A stretch of DNA of 64,000 bases. Origin: Sinorhizobium sp. BG8 (GTDB lineage Bacteria; Pseudomonadota; Alphaproteobacteria; Rhizobiales; Rhizobiaceae). Positions 26,717 through 34,968 of the stretch are shown in pieces. The position numbers were made by a program, and so were the translations under genes. The notes under the pieces are model-generated. The model worked only from the letters and a program-made list of their open reading frames with translations, was not told the DNA's origin and ran no database searches. The DNA lies in the NCBI RefSeq assembly GCF_016864555.1, contig NZ_CP044012.1:802501-866500 (forward strand), given 5' to 3'. Position 1 is the stretch's first letter; each line of letters opens with the position of its first letter.

Positions 26717-27850
26717 TCAGGCGGTCTTGAAGGTCTGCCATGCGTCGGCCCAGGCGATGTCGTCCACGGGGGCCTGGCTCATGGTGCACTTGGAGACCCA
26801 TTCCTCCATCATGTCGAGGCCCAATGCCTTGACCTGATCGGCCGTGAGAAGGTCCTTCACTTTTGCATTCGTGACGGCGAACTTGTCGGCGCCCCACGCC
26901 ATCTGTTTCATCGCCTTGGCGCTGGTCATGTAATTGACATAGGCAAGAGCCGAGGCCAGGTGTTCGGTGCCGCGGACGATCTGAAGCGTCTCCATCCACA
27001 TCGCGCCGCCCTGCTTCGGAATTGCCAGGTCAACATTGGCGCCGGCGAGGCGCGCCGTGGTGCGCACGTTGTCGCTCGACGACCCCCAGACCATCCAGGC
27101 CTCGCGGTTGGCGAGGTCACTCTTGACGGTACCCATGTCGGCCTGCAGCGCCCGCATGTTCGGGCGGAAGGCGATCATGCGGTCGAGGATCTTTTGAAGG
27201 TCGTCCCCCGTCGCCGTTTCCGGCGTCTTCATCCCGAGCCAGCCGCCGGTCATCCACAGGTAGAGCTCCGGCCAGTCGATGATCTCGATGCGGTTCTTGA
27301 GCGAGGCGTCCCAGGCAAGATCGGCATCGCTCGCGGCATCGGCGGAAATCTTATCCGGCCAGTAGACGAAGCCGTTTACACCGAAGCGGGTCGGTATCGC
27401 GTAGACCTCGCCCTCATGCATGGTCTCCGGCCGATTGCGGAACATCGGAATCGTCTCCTCCTGCGAGGAGAGATTGGCGGTATCGATGGGCAGCGTCAGG
27501 CCAGCCGCCGCAAACTTCGAGGTCCAGACGGCATCGGGATTAATGACGTCGAACTTCATCGTGCCGGCCTGCACCAGGCTGAGCTGGGCACCGTTGCTCT
27601 CGGCTTCCTTGACGTTCAGCTCGACACCGGTGAGCTCCGTGAAGCCCTTCATCAGTTCCGGATCGTTGTAGCCAGACCAGGCGAGCACATTGAGAGGACC
27701 GGTGAGCTTCTGGTCATTGGCGAATGCCGGCTTGGTGAAGTCCACCTGCGAGGCGACGGCAGCGAACATGGCCGCATTGGCGCCATGACGCAGCAGGTCC
27801 CTGCGTGTCAGATTGAACGGCGTCCTTGCGTTTTCGGCATCGCTCGACAT
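26717..27850 (-). CDS. Periplasmic solute-binding protein, PotD/F-like, Tat signal (second system)
   Basis: This 377-residue binding protein has a twin-arginine signal (TRRDLLRHGAN, near residues 15-25) and family blocks such as NVLAWSGYND just after the signal. It is the first gene of the second transport operon and diverges from the LuxR-type gene at 28034 across a palindrome-rich promoter region. The ligand is unknown. The ABC proteins resemble polyamine importers, but the co-encoded racemase and HyuA suggest a chiral or cyclic compound. Confidence 0.88.
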   Translation of the reverse strand: MSSDAENARTPFNLTRRDLLRHGANAAMFAAVASQVDFTKPAFANDQKLTGPLNVLAWSGYNDPELMKGFTELTGVELNVKEAESNGAQLSLVQAGTMKFDVINPDAVWTSKFAAAGLTLPIDTANLSSQEETIPMFRNRPETMHEGEVYAIPTRFGVNGFVYWPDKISADAASDADLAWDASLKNRIEIIDWPELYLWMTGGWLGMKTPETATGDDLQKILDRMIAFRPNMRALQADMGTVKSDLANREAWMVWGSSSDNVRTTARLAGANVDLAIPKQGGAMWMETLQIVRGTEHLASALAYVNYMTSAKAMKQMAWGADKFAVTNAKVKDLLTADQVKALGLDMMEEWVSKCTMSQAPVDDIAWADAWQTFKTA

Positions 27851-27902
27851 GGTACGTTCCCTTTGTGCTGGCTGCCTGCTGATCAGCCTTTTTGATTAGA
27901 AG

Positions 27903-27958
27903 TCCTGCAGGAACAATAGAGCAATGGAGTTTTCCCTCACTATAGTGACTGCAGTCAT
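27903..27958. promoter_or_regulatory. Clustered palindromes in divergent promoter region
   Basis: Three perfect palindromes lie between the binding-protein gene and the LuxR-type gene: TCCTGCAGGA (27903-27912), CACTATAGTG (27939-27948) and TGACTGCAGTCA (27947-27958). The last two overlap. They are good candidates for the operator through which the LuxR-type protein controls both directions. Confidence 0.5.
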
Positions 27959-28033
27959 GGTGCTTCTTCGGGTAATGATGTGATTCCGCCGGTCCGGCAT
28001 GGATCTTGCTTCATTGCAGCGGGAGTGTGCGAA

Positions 28034-29077
28034 ATGGTGAAGTTCATGTTCAATAATCAGATGGCGCCGGCCGCCCCCGCCCTTCCCCCTGGCTTCGGGG
28101 CATGCATGGCCCAGGCACTGCGCAACATTGGCCGCCCCAACTTCTATGAGAGCATGGTGGAGCTGGTTCGACAGATGATCCCCTGCGACTTCTGGATCGT
28201 CGCCCGCTACGATACGAGGGCCAAGCCGCTCATCGTCTCGGAGAACGGGATGAATTCGAACGCCAAGACGCTCTATGCGGACACGCTGTGGCAACACGAT
28301 CCCCTGCCACGGCGGTTCGACGGGATGGACCTGCGCGTCTTCAGCCTGCACGAACTGCGCGACAGTGGCGCGCTCGACACCATCTATGCCCGTTATCTCG
28401 ACAAGACGCTCATGATCGCAGACGAGCTCGCGCTTCTTTTCCCGATCAGCGAGGGAAGCTTCCTGGCTCTCTGCCTCGACCGTCAGAGCGGCCGGTTTTC
28501 GGACGAGGAACTGGCGCTGGCGCGCGAACTGCAAGCCATGCTCATCGAAATGCATCACCAGCACATGCTGCACGCAATCGAGCACCAGGTGTCGCTCTTC
28601 CTGCACCGAAACGGGCTCGGCAAGCCCGAGGTCATGATCCTCAGCAGCAACAATACCGTGCTCTACAAGTCCGAAACCTGGTCACATGCCGCCACGCAGG
28701 CCTTTGAGCGCGAGCCGCAGCCCGAGGAAATCAGCTGCGGCCGCATAGCCGAGACTTCGGGCCGCGACGGCTGGTCACTCGCCCGGTTCGAAGGGGCTTC
28801 GCAGGACGCCGTTCTTGCCGGCGCCGACGTCTATCTCTTGCGGCGCAACACCGCAGACATCACCGAACGCGTCGAGCAGTTCGCCCGGCTCCATCAGTTG
28901 ACGAGACGACAGAAGGAGATTGTCACGCTCTCGCTCCAGGGGCACCACAATGCCTCAATCGCCGAGCGACTGAACATCTCCGTCGGCGGAGTGAAAAACC
29001 ACAAGCTTCGGCTCTACGAACGACTGGACATCACCAGCGAGCGCGAACTCGTCTCCGCCATTCTCCCGCACTTCTGA
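28034..29077 (+). CDS. LuxR-family transcriptional regulator (second copy)
   Basis: This 347-residue regulator has a C-terminal LuxR helix-turn-helix (TRRQKEIVTLSLQG, then ISVGGVKNHKLRLYERL) and an N-terminal region similar in length to the regulator encoded at 5583-6494. ATG at 28034 is chosen because GGGAG lies 8 bases before it. A longer frame starts at 27980. It diverges from the binding-protein gene of the second transporter and likely controls it. The N-terminal region matches no known sensor that I recognise. Confidence 0.87.
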   Translation: MVKFMFNNQMAPAAPALPPGFGACMAQALRNIGRPNFYESMVELVRQMIPCDFWIVARYDTRAKPLIVSENGMNSNAKTLYADTLWQHDPLPRRFDGMDLRVFSLHELRDSGALDTIYARYLDKTLMIADELALLFPISEGSFLALCLDRQSGRFSDEELALARELQAMLIEMHHQHMLHAIEHQVSLFLHRNGLGKPEVMILSSNNTVLYKSETWSHAATQAFEREPQPEEISCGRIAETSGRDGWSLARFEGASQDAVLAGADVYLLRRNTADITERVEQFARLHQLTRRQKEIVTLSLQGHHNASIAERLNISVGGVKNHKLRLYERLDITSERELVSAILPHF

Positions 29078-29200
29078 GCAGTCTGGGCGCTCCGCATTTT
29101 CCAGGACACCGCCCCGGGGCTGGTGACTGCAGGCATCATTGCGGTCCGCGTGCCCGCATGCTCAGCTTCCTGTTCCGGACAAGGACACGAAGCGCAGGCC

Positions 29201-30529
29201 ATGCCGACAGATACCGCCTTTCTTTCCGTCGCCTCCCTCGCCACGGGCTACCGCAATGGGGCCTTCACGCCCCTCGACGTCTGCCGCCGAGCTTTGGAAC
29301 GGCTCACCGAATGGGAACCGAAGCTCAATGCCTTCATTGATCCCATGAGAGAGGCTGTCCTGAAGGAGGCCGCAAAGGCCACCGCGGAATTGGCGTCGGG
29401 GATCGACAAGGGGACGCTTCACGGCGTACCGGTGGCCATCAAGGACATCATCGACGTCGAAGGCATCGCCACCACCTTCGCCACGAAGGCGGTAGCGCCG
29501 CGGATCGCCGCCACCGATGCCGAATGTGTGCGCCGCCTACGGAGCGCCGGCGCAATTGTTTTCGGCAAGACCAATCTCCTGGAATTCGCCTACGGAATAG
29601 TCCATCCCGATTTCGGCCAGACCAACAATCCCTTCGATCCGACCCGCACCGCGGGCGGATCGAGTGGCGGATCGGCAGCGGCCGTCGCAGCCGGCATCGT
29701 GCCGCTTTCGCTCGGCACGGACACGGGCGGATCGGTGCGCGCTCCTGCCTCGTATTGCGGCATCGTCGGTTTCAAGCCGAGCTTTGGAGCGCTGCCGCTG
29801 GACGGCGTCTATCCGCTCTCGCAATCGCTCGACCATCTTGGCGTATTGGCCCGCAGCGCCGAGGACGCAGGCCTCGCCTTTGCCGCCATGCGCAATGCCG
29901 AGGCCTCAGGCGCCGGCGCGGTGGCGGGCAAGGAGCGACTGCAGGGGCTGCGGCTCGGCGTAGTGAGAAATCAGTGGCGTCATCCGTCCGTTGAGCCGGG
30001 CGTGCGCGACTGCATCGACGCAGCGCTGCGTAGAATGCAGACGGCCGGCGTCCAAATGGTGGAAATTGATCTTCCCGATCCGCAAGCCATGGCCTCAACG
30101 CTGCTCGATATCCTGCTTCCCGAAGCAGCGGCCGTCCATGCCGAAGCCTTTGCTCGCAATCCTGAAGGCTTTGCCGCTGGCACACGGGAGCAGATCAGCG
30201 CCGGCATGGCCAAACCAGCCGTCGTTCATCTCGAAGCCAAGGCCCGCCAGCAAGCATGGCGCGACGAACTGGGTGCATTGTTGCGTGATTTAGACGGGCT
30301 CATCGCACCGACGGTGCCCTTTGTCGCTCCCGACTCGGATCCAGCGCTTTCGGCCGATGGCGACGATGAGATCGTTTCGCTGACCCACGCCAATCTGACC
30401 GGCGCGCCGAGCATTTCGCTGCCCTGCGGGAAGCAGGGCGTGCTGCCGGTGGGCATTCAGCTCACCGGTGCGATCGGCTGTGATACGCACCTGCTGGCGA
30501 TTGCACGCGCGCTTCAGGACGTGCTTTGA
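29201..30529 (+). CDS. Amidase (amidase signature family)
   Basis: This 442-residue amidase signature enzyme hydrolyses an amide to acid and ammonia or amine. The Ser-cisSer-Lys triad is complete: Lys81 in VAIKDIIDVEG, Ser154 in GGSSGGS and Ser178 in GTDTGGS, the same spacing as in GatA. ATG at 29201 fits family length. The frame extends to 29123 but the extra residues lack homology. It is not part of gatCAB, since no gatC or gatB is near. It lies 123 bp after the LuxR-type gene on the same strand, and the setting suggests a catabolic amidase. Confidence 0.9.
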   Translation: MPTDTAFLSVASLATGYRNGAFTPLDVCRRALERLTEWEPKLNAFIDPMREAVLKEAAKATAELASGIDKGTLHGVPVAIKDIIDVEGIATTFATKAVAPRIAATDAECVRRLRSAGAIVFGKTNLLEFAYGIVHPDFGQTNNPFDPTRTAGGSSGGSAAAVAAGIVPLSLGTDTGGSVRAPASYCGIVGFKPSFGALPLDGVYPLSQSLDHLGVLARSAEDAGLAFAAMRNAEASGAGAVAGKERLQGLRLGVVRNQWRHPSVEPGVRDCIDAALRRMQTAGVQMVEIDLPDPQAMASTLLDILLPEAAAVHAEAFARNPEGFAAGTREQISAGMAKPAVVHLEAKARQQAWRDELGALLRDLDGLIAPTVPFVAPDSDPALSADGDDEIVSLTHANLTGAPSISLPCGKQGVLPVGIQLTGAIGCDTHLLAIARALQDVL

Positions 30530-30741
30530 TACTCGCCTGCACCGCAACGGTTCAGAGTGCAACGAGCGGACTTAACGTGTCTCGGGCGCATGCCGCCAGC
30601 TGCAAGGACAGCAGCCACCGGTGAACGGATAGTTCCCTCTCATTGGCTGAACAGAGCGTTCGGATTTCGAGAGCTGTCGCCCCGACCCATCTTGTGCCAT
30701 CAAGCTCGGCATCAGTCAGCGCATTTCGAGGCGGCAACATC

Positions 30742-31763
30742 ATGAAGAAAATCGGCTTTCTTTCCTTCGGCCATTGGGCCCCTTCCCCGCAGTCGCAAAC
30801 CCGTTCGGCGGGCGATGCCCTCCTCCAGTCGATCGATCTCGCGGTCGCTGCGGAGGAACTCGGCGCGGATGGTGCATATTTCCGCGTCCATCACTTTGCG
30901 CGGCAGCTCGCCTCCCCTTCCCGCTCCTGTCCGCCGTGGGCGCGAAGACGAAGACGATCGAAATCGGCACCGCAGTCATCGACATGCGCTACGAGAACCC
31001 GCTCTACATGGCCGAGGACGCCGGTGCTGCCGACCTGATCTCCGGCGGCCGTCTGCAGCTCGGGATCAGTCGCGGATCCCCTGAGCAGGTGATCGACGGG
31101 TGGCGGTACTTCGGCTATCAGCCGCAGGATGGTGTAACCGACGCGGATATGGGCCGCAGCCATGCCGAAGTGTTCCTCGAAGCGCTCAAGGGTAATGGCT
31201 TCGCACAGCCCAATCCCCGCCCCATGTTCCCCAACCCGCCGGGTCTGTTGCGGATCGAGCCCTATTCGGAAGGACTGCTGGACCGCATCTGGTGGGGCGC
31301 GGGCTCGAACGCAACTGCCATCTGGGCAGCCAAGCTCGGCATGAACCTGCAGAGCTCTACCCTGAAGGACGACGAGACGGGCGAGCCCTTCCATGTGCAG
31401 CAGGCCGCACAGATCCGGGCCTACCGCGAAGCCTGGAAGGAAGCCGGCCACGTCCGCACGCCGCGCGTTTCGGTCAGCCGCAGCATCTTCGCGCTCGTCA
31501 GTGATCGCGATCGCGCCTATTTCGGTCAGGGTGGCAAGGAACAGGATTCGATCGGATTCATCGACGATAGCACCCGCGCCATTTTCGGGCGCTCGTACGC
31601 CGCCGAACCCGATGCGCTGATCGAGCAGCTCGCCAGGGATGAAGCCATAGCGGAGGCCGATACGCTGCTGCTGACGGTCCCGAACCAGCTCGGGGTCGAA
31701 TACAACGCACATGTGATCGAGGCGATCCTGAAGCACGTCGCGCCCGCGCTCGGCTGGCGTTAG
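30742..31763 (+). CDS. LLM-class flavin-dependent oxidoreductase (frameshifted)
   Basis: This is a luciferase-like monooxygenase-family enzyme that uses reduced flavin. The N-terminal part (IGFLSFGHWAPS to HHFARQLASP) is in one frame from ATG 30742, with AGGCGG upstream. The rest (FPLLSAVGAKTKTIEIGTAV and GRLQLGISRGSPEQ onward) is in another. The frame changes at the CCCC run 30914-30917, and one more C gives a single protein of 340 residues. The break is probably a sequencing undercall. The substrate is unknown. It is downstream of the amidase gene. Confidence 0.8.
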
Positions 31764-31778
31764 TCGACCGGAAAAATT

Positions 31779-31821
31779 CTCGCGCCCGCTGAGCCACCAA
31801 AGGTGGCGCGCCGGGCGCGAG
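31779..31821. other. Strong GC-rich hairpin in 313-bp intergenic stretch
   Basis: CTCGCGCCCG and CGGGCGCGAG pair around an inner CCACC/GGTGG helix, just after the flavin enzyme gene. The minus-strand side is followed by AATTTTTC, so a terminator for minus-strand transcription is possible. It may also stop the upstream gene. The remainder of the gap to 32077 shows no gene. Confidence 0.45.
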
Positions 31822-32076
31822 TCTACAGCGGGAGGCCGGCATTCACCGGAAATTCTGCCGGGCTGTGACTCGTCTGTCGTGACCGGGCGAGGCAGTTGCA
31901 AAGCCGACGAGGCAAGCGATGCGCGCATCGCGAATCGCCCTCCCCTTGCCGCTGCCGGCGACGACATGTCGAGGAAATCACAAACTGCAGATCATGATCT
32001 GGGTTGAAAAATGGATTCCGATGGGCGAGTTCTTGTCGCGAAAGTCGGAATGACAGCAACACCTGGGAAAGTCTGC

Positions 32077-32628
32077 ATGAAAACGATCTATCACACCGCT
32101 CTGGCCGAGCTTGGCACCGTTTTTGACGCAGTCGACGAGAGCCAGATCGAGAATGCGATCACAGCCATCGCCGGCGCGAAGAAGATCGCCGTCTATGGCG
32201 TCGGCCGTGAAGGACTTCAGATGAAGGGTTTCGCCATGAGACTTTTCCATCTGGGGCTCGACGTCGCGGTCGTCGGGGATATGACCGTCCCGCATCTCGG
32301 CACTGGCGACCTGTTGATCGTCTCGGCCGGTCCGGGTGAGTTCTCCACGGTCAAGGCTCTGATGCAGGTGGCCTCGCGCGACGGCGCCAAAACGCTTTGC
32401 TTTACCGCCCAGCCGGATGGGGCCTGCCCGCAGATGGCGGATCACAGTGTCTGCATCCCTGCCCAGACGATGGCGAACGATACGGGCGGCAGTGTTTCCG
32501 TACTTCCCATGGGGTCGCTTTACGAAGGCGCGCAGTATGTGCTTTTCGAAGGTATGATCCTGCGGCTGCGTGAACGGCTCGAAGTGTCCCCGGAGGCGAT
32601 GCGTCACAACCACACCAATCTGGAATAA
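32077..32628 (+). CDS. SIS-domain sugar-phosphate isomerase, HxlB-like
   Basis: This 183-residue protein is a single SIS domain of the 6-phospho-3-hexuloisomerase/HxlB size and style. Its phosphosugar-binding features include AVYGVGREG near residues 30-40 and LLIVSAGPGEFSTV. ATG at 32077 is preferred because it gives the usual length. A longer frame begins at 32011. It heads the sugar unit, 45 bp before the SorC regulator gene. Isomerisation of a ketose/aldose phosphate is inferred. No HxlA partner is encoded nearby, so a formaldehyde-fixation role is unlikely. Confidence 0.8.
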   Translation: MKTIYHTALAELGTVFDAVDESQIENAITAIAGAKKIAVYGVGREGLQMKGFAMRLFHLGLDVAVVGDMTVPHLGTGDLLIVSAGPGEFSTVKALMQVASRDGAKTLCFTAQPDGACPQMADHSVCIPAQTMANDTGGSVSVLPMGSLYEGAQYVLFEGMILRLRERLEVSPEAMRHNHTNLE

Positions 32629-32673
32629 GATTCTCTGGACGGAAACTGACGTTCAAAGCGAATTGGAGCAGGC

Positions 32674-33627
32674 TTGAAGGGCGGATTTACAGAAGACGCG
32701 GAAAGCGATCACCTGAAGGCACGCATTGCCTGGTATTATTTCGTGGCGGGCATGACCCAGCAGGAAATCGCGGACCAGCTCGAGATTACCCGTCTGCGCG
32801 TCAACAAGATCATCGGCCTTGTGCGCGCCGAGGGCGCCGTCGTCGTCGACCTGCGTATGCCGATGATCGATTGCATCAGGCTCGAGGAAGAACTGAAGGC
32901 GCGGTTCGGCCTCGAGGAGGCAATGGTCACGCCCTCACTGCAGGATTACGAGGAATCGCAGCGCACGATCGGCGAGGCAGCGGGCATCATGCTCGACGCG
33001 CATGTCTCTCGCCACCACGGCATCGGCGTCGGCTGGGGCAAGACGCTCAGCTACACAGTGCGCCGCATCACCGAGCGACGGCTGAAGAACTCATGGGTGG
33101 TGGGCATGATGGGCGCCGTCACCCGCGGCTCCGGCACCAACACGTTCGAGCTTTCCACCGCTCTTGCGCGTTCGCTCGACGTCGAGTGTCACTATCTTAC
33201 GGCCCCGATCTACTGTCCGACGAGCGAAATCCGCAACGTGCTGCTCGCCCACGACGAGATTGCCGCCGTAATGGCAAAGGCAGAGGCCGCGGAAGTGGCC
33301 CTCGTCTCCTGTGGCGACCTTACGCACCGGTCTCCGGTGATGCCGCTGACGATCATCAAGGAAAACCTGCCCGAACTCCTCGATATGGGGGCAGTCGGTG
33401 AGGTCATGGGGTGCTTCCTCGACCCTGACGGCAACATCGTTCCGCATCCAATCAACCAGTCCATTATGGCGCTCCCGCTCGAAAAGCTGAAACGGAAGCC
33501 CGTTTCGATCCTTGCATCCGGCGGCCGCACAAAGCTGCCGATCATCCGCGCCGTATTGCGCGGCAAGTATGTCAACAGGCTCGTGACGGACGAAGTCGTC
33601 GCCCGCGCGCTTCTCTACGAGTCCTGA
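32674..33627 (+). CDS. SorC/DeoR-type sugar-binding transcriptional regulator
   Basis: This 317-residue regulator has an N-terminal helix-turn-helix (GMTQQEIADQLEITRLRVNK, near residues 26-45) and a C-terminal phosphosugar-binding domain of the SorC type, related to GlpR/NagB folds. The start is TTG at 32674, with GGAG six bases upstream. It is followed by a terminator and by repeat elements at 33747-33787 before the transport genes, which fits local control of the sugar operon. The inducer is probably a phosphorylated sugar from the pathway. Confidence 0.9.
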   Translation: MKGGFTEDAESDHLKARIAWYYFVAGMTQQEIADQLEITRLRVNKIIGLVRAEGAVVVDLRMPMIDCIRLEEELKARFGLEEAMVTPSLQDYEESQRTIGEAAGIMLDAHVSRHHGIGVGWGKTLSYTVRRITERRLKNSWVVGMMGAVTRGSGTNTFELSTALARSLDVECHYLTAPIYCPTSEIRNVLLAHDEIAAVMAKAEAAEVALVSCGDLTHRSPVMPLTIIKENLPELLDMGAVGEVMGCFLDPDGNIVPHPINQSIMALPLEKLKRKPVSILASGGRTKLPIIRAVLRGKYVNRLVTDEVVARALLYES

Positions 33628-33661
33628 GAGAGCTCCCAACGCACTGATTTTCATGAACGAA

Positions 33662-33697
33662 GCCGCCGTGGATGCTCACGCTCCACGGCGGCTTTTC
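33662..33697 (+). terminator. Rho-independent terminator
   Basis: GCCGCCGTGG and CCACGGCGGC form a 10-bp stem followed by TTTTCTCG. It separates the regulator gene from the transport and enzyme genes. Confidence 0.85.
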
Positions 33698-33746
33698 TCG
33701 TTGCGGTCGGTTCACAGCCCTCTCTATCGATGTCAGCGAGATAGTT

Positions 33747-33787
33747 GTAAATTTCGATTTACAGATACTTGTATTTTCCAATTTACA
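33747..33787. promoter_or_regulatory. Candidate SorC-regulator operator repeats
   Basis: GTAAATTTCGATTTAC (33747-33762) is a 16-bp inverted repeat. ATTTACA occurs at 33757 and again at 33781, 24 bp apart, and each is followed within a few bases by GATAC. The elements lie in the AT-rich leader of the sugar ABC operon. A role for the SorC-type protein encoded just upstream is inferred. Confidence 0.5.
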
Positions 33788-33911
33788 TCTGATACGGTGC
33801 CGCCGTGGATGCAGATCGGGAGGAGGTCCGCGGTCGGTCGTCATTCTGACCGATGGACGCGGGCGGCTTCGCTGATCTGGAAAGTCACTGCCCCTTTGTG
33901 TGGAGGAAACT

Positions 33912-34859
33912 ATGAAGATAATTACCCTTGCTCTCCTGGCAGCTGCTGCCGTTATCGCGCCGAGCTTCGCCGTCGCGCAGGATGCTCCCGGCCTGACCAA
34001 GAAAGACAGCTACCGCTTCGTCATCATTCCGAAGGTCGTTCATCCCTGGTTCGACAAGGTCAACGATGGCGCGAAGCAGGCTGCCGCAGTGATCAAGGCC
34101 CAGACCGGCGCCGACGTGCAGATCGACTACAGCGCGCCGCAGCAGGCAGACGTCGTTCAGCAGAACCAGATCCTCGAAAGCTCGATTGCCACCCGTCCGG
34201 ACGGCATCGCGATCGACCTTCTCGACGCAAGCGGTAACCGCGCTTCCCTGGAAGAAGCCGTCGGCCAGGAAATTCCGGTCACGATCTTCGACAGCGTACC
34301 GCCGGAAGGCATGGAACTGACGAGCATCGGCAACGACTTCTGCGAACAGGCCAACATCGCGGCACGCCGCCTTGTCGAACTGCTCGACGGCAAGGGCGAA
34401 GTTGCGATCATGATGGGCGTACCGAGCGCTCCGAACCACGCAATCCGCGCGGAGTGCCACCAGAAGGTCTTCGCCGAGCATCCCGAAATCAAGGTCGTCG
34501 CCACCGGCATCGACAACGACGATATCGAAACGGCGCAGAAGCAGGCAGCGGCCATCATGCAGGCCAACCCGAACCTCAAGGGCTGGGTCGCCTCTGACGC
34601 CGCAGGGCCGATCGGCATCGGCCAGGCCATTCAGGAAGCCGGCAAGACGGGCCAGGTCATCCTCGTCGGTCTCGACAACCTGCCGGAAATGCTCCAGCTG
34701 ATCCGTGACGGTGTTGCCGACAGCTCCTCCTCCACCAAGCCTGAGATGCAAGGCTACTGGGCTGTCATGACCATGTGGCAGAAGGCCCTCGGCCTCGATA
34801 CGCCGAAGTACATCGACACCGGCATCGCCGTCCTGAACAAGGACAACGTTGGCGACTGA
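33912..34859 (+). CDS. Sugar ABC transporter substrate-binding protein, RbsB-like
   Basis: This 315-residue periplasmic binding protein of the ribose/pentose family has a Sec signal peptide (MKIITLALLAAAAV, cleavage near AVAQ at residue 23). It has the typical blocks KVVHPWFDKVNDGAKQAA and TRPDGIAIDLLDA. ATG at 33912 has GGAGG upstream and is preferred over a start four codons earlier. It is followed by a strong hairpin and then by the ATPase gene. The ligand is not readable from sequence. A ketose or short polyol fits the downstream kinase. Confidence 0.9.
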   Translation: MKIITLALLAAAAVIAPSFAVAQDAPGLTKKDSYRFVIIPKVVHPWFDKVNDGAKQAAAVIKAQTGADVQIDYSAPQQADVVQQNQILESSIATRPDGIAIDLLDASGNRASLEEAVGQEIPVTIFDSVPPEGMELTSIGNDFCEQANIAARRLVELLDGKGEVAIMMGVPSAPNHAIRAECHQKVFAEHPEIKVVATGIDNDDIETAQKQAAAIMQANPNLKGWVASDAAGPIGIGQAIQEAGKTGQVILVGLDNLPEMLQLIRDGVADSSSSTKPEMQGYWAVMTMWQKALGLDTPKYIDTGIAVLNKDNVGD

Positions 34860-34869
34860 TCCGATCTTT

Positions 34870-34897
34870 GCCGCCGGCTGAAAAATCAGCCGGCGGC
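34870..34897 (+). other. Hairpin between binding-protein and ATPase genes
   Basis: GCCGCCGGCTGA and TCAGCCGGCGGC form a 12-bp perfect stem around four A. There is no T-run, so it is more likely an mRNA-stabilising or partial attenuating structure, which is common after binding-protein genes. Confidence 0.6.
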
Positions 34898-34968
34898 ATT
34901 CAGGATCGGGTGCCGCCCCTGCGCGACCATTCGCGGCAACGACGGCGCACCCGGATAAGGAAACGGAC

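Noticed and set aside
26012-27895. Plus-strand open frame of about 627 codons
   Set aside because: It is antisense to the racemase and binding-protein genes, which have strong motifs.
28034-29077. Classical quorum-sensing LuxR
   Set aside because: The autoinducer-binding signature is not visible in the N-terminal region, and no LuxI-type gene is in the window. The same holds for the regulator at 5583-6494.
32077-32628. Ribulose monophosphate formaldehyde fixation
   Set aside because: The SIS protein resembles HxlB, but no HxlA gene is nearby and the neighbours are sugar-uptake genes.
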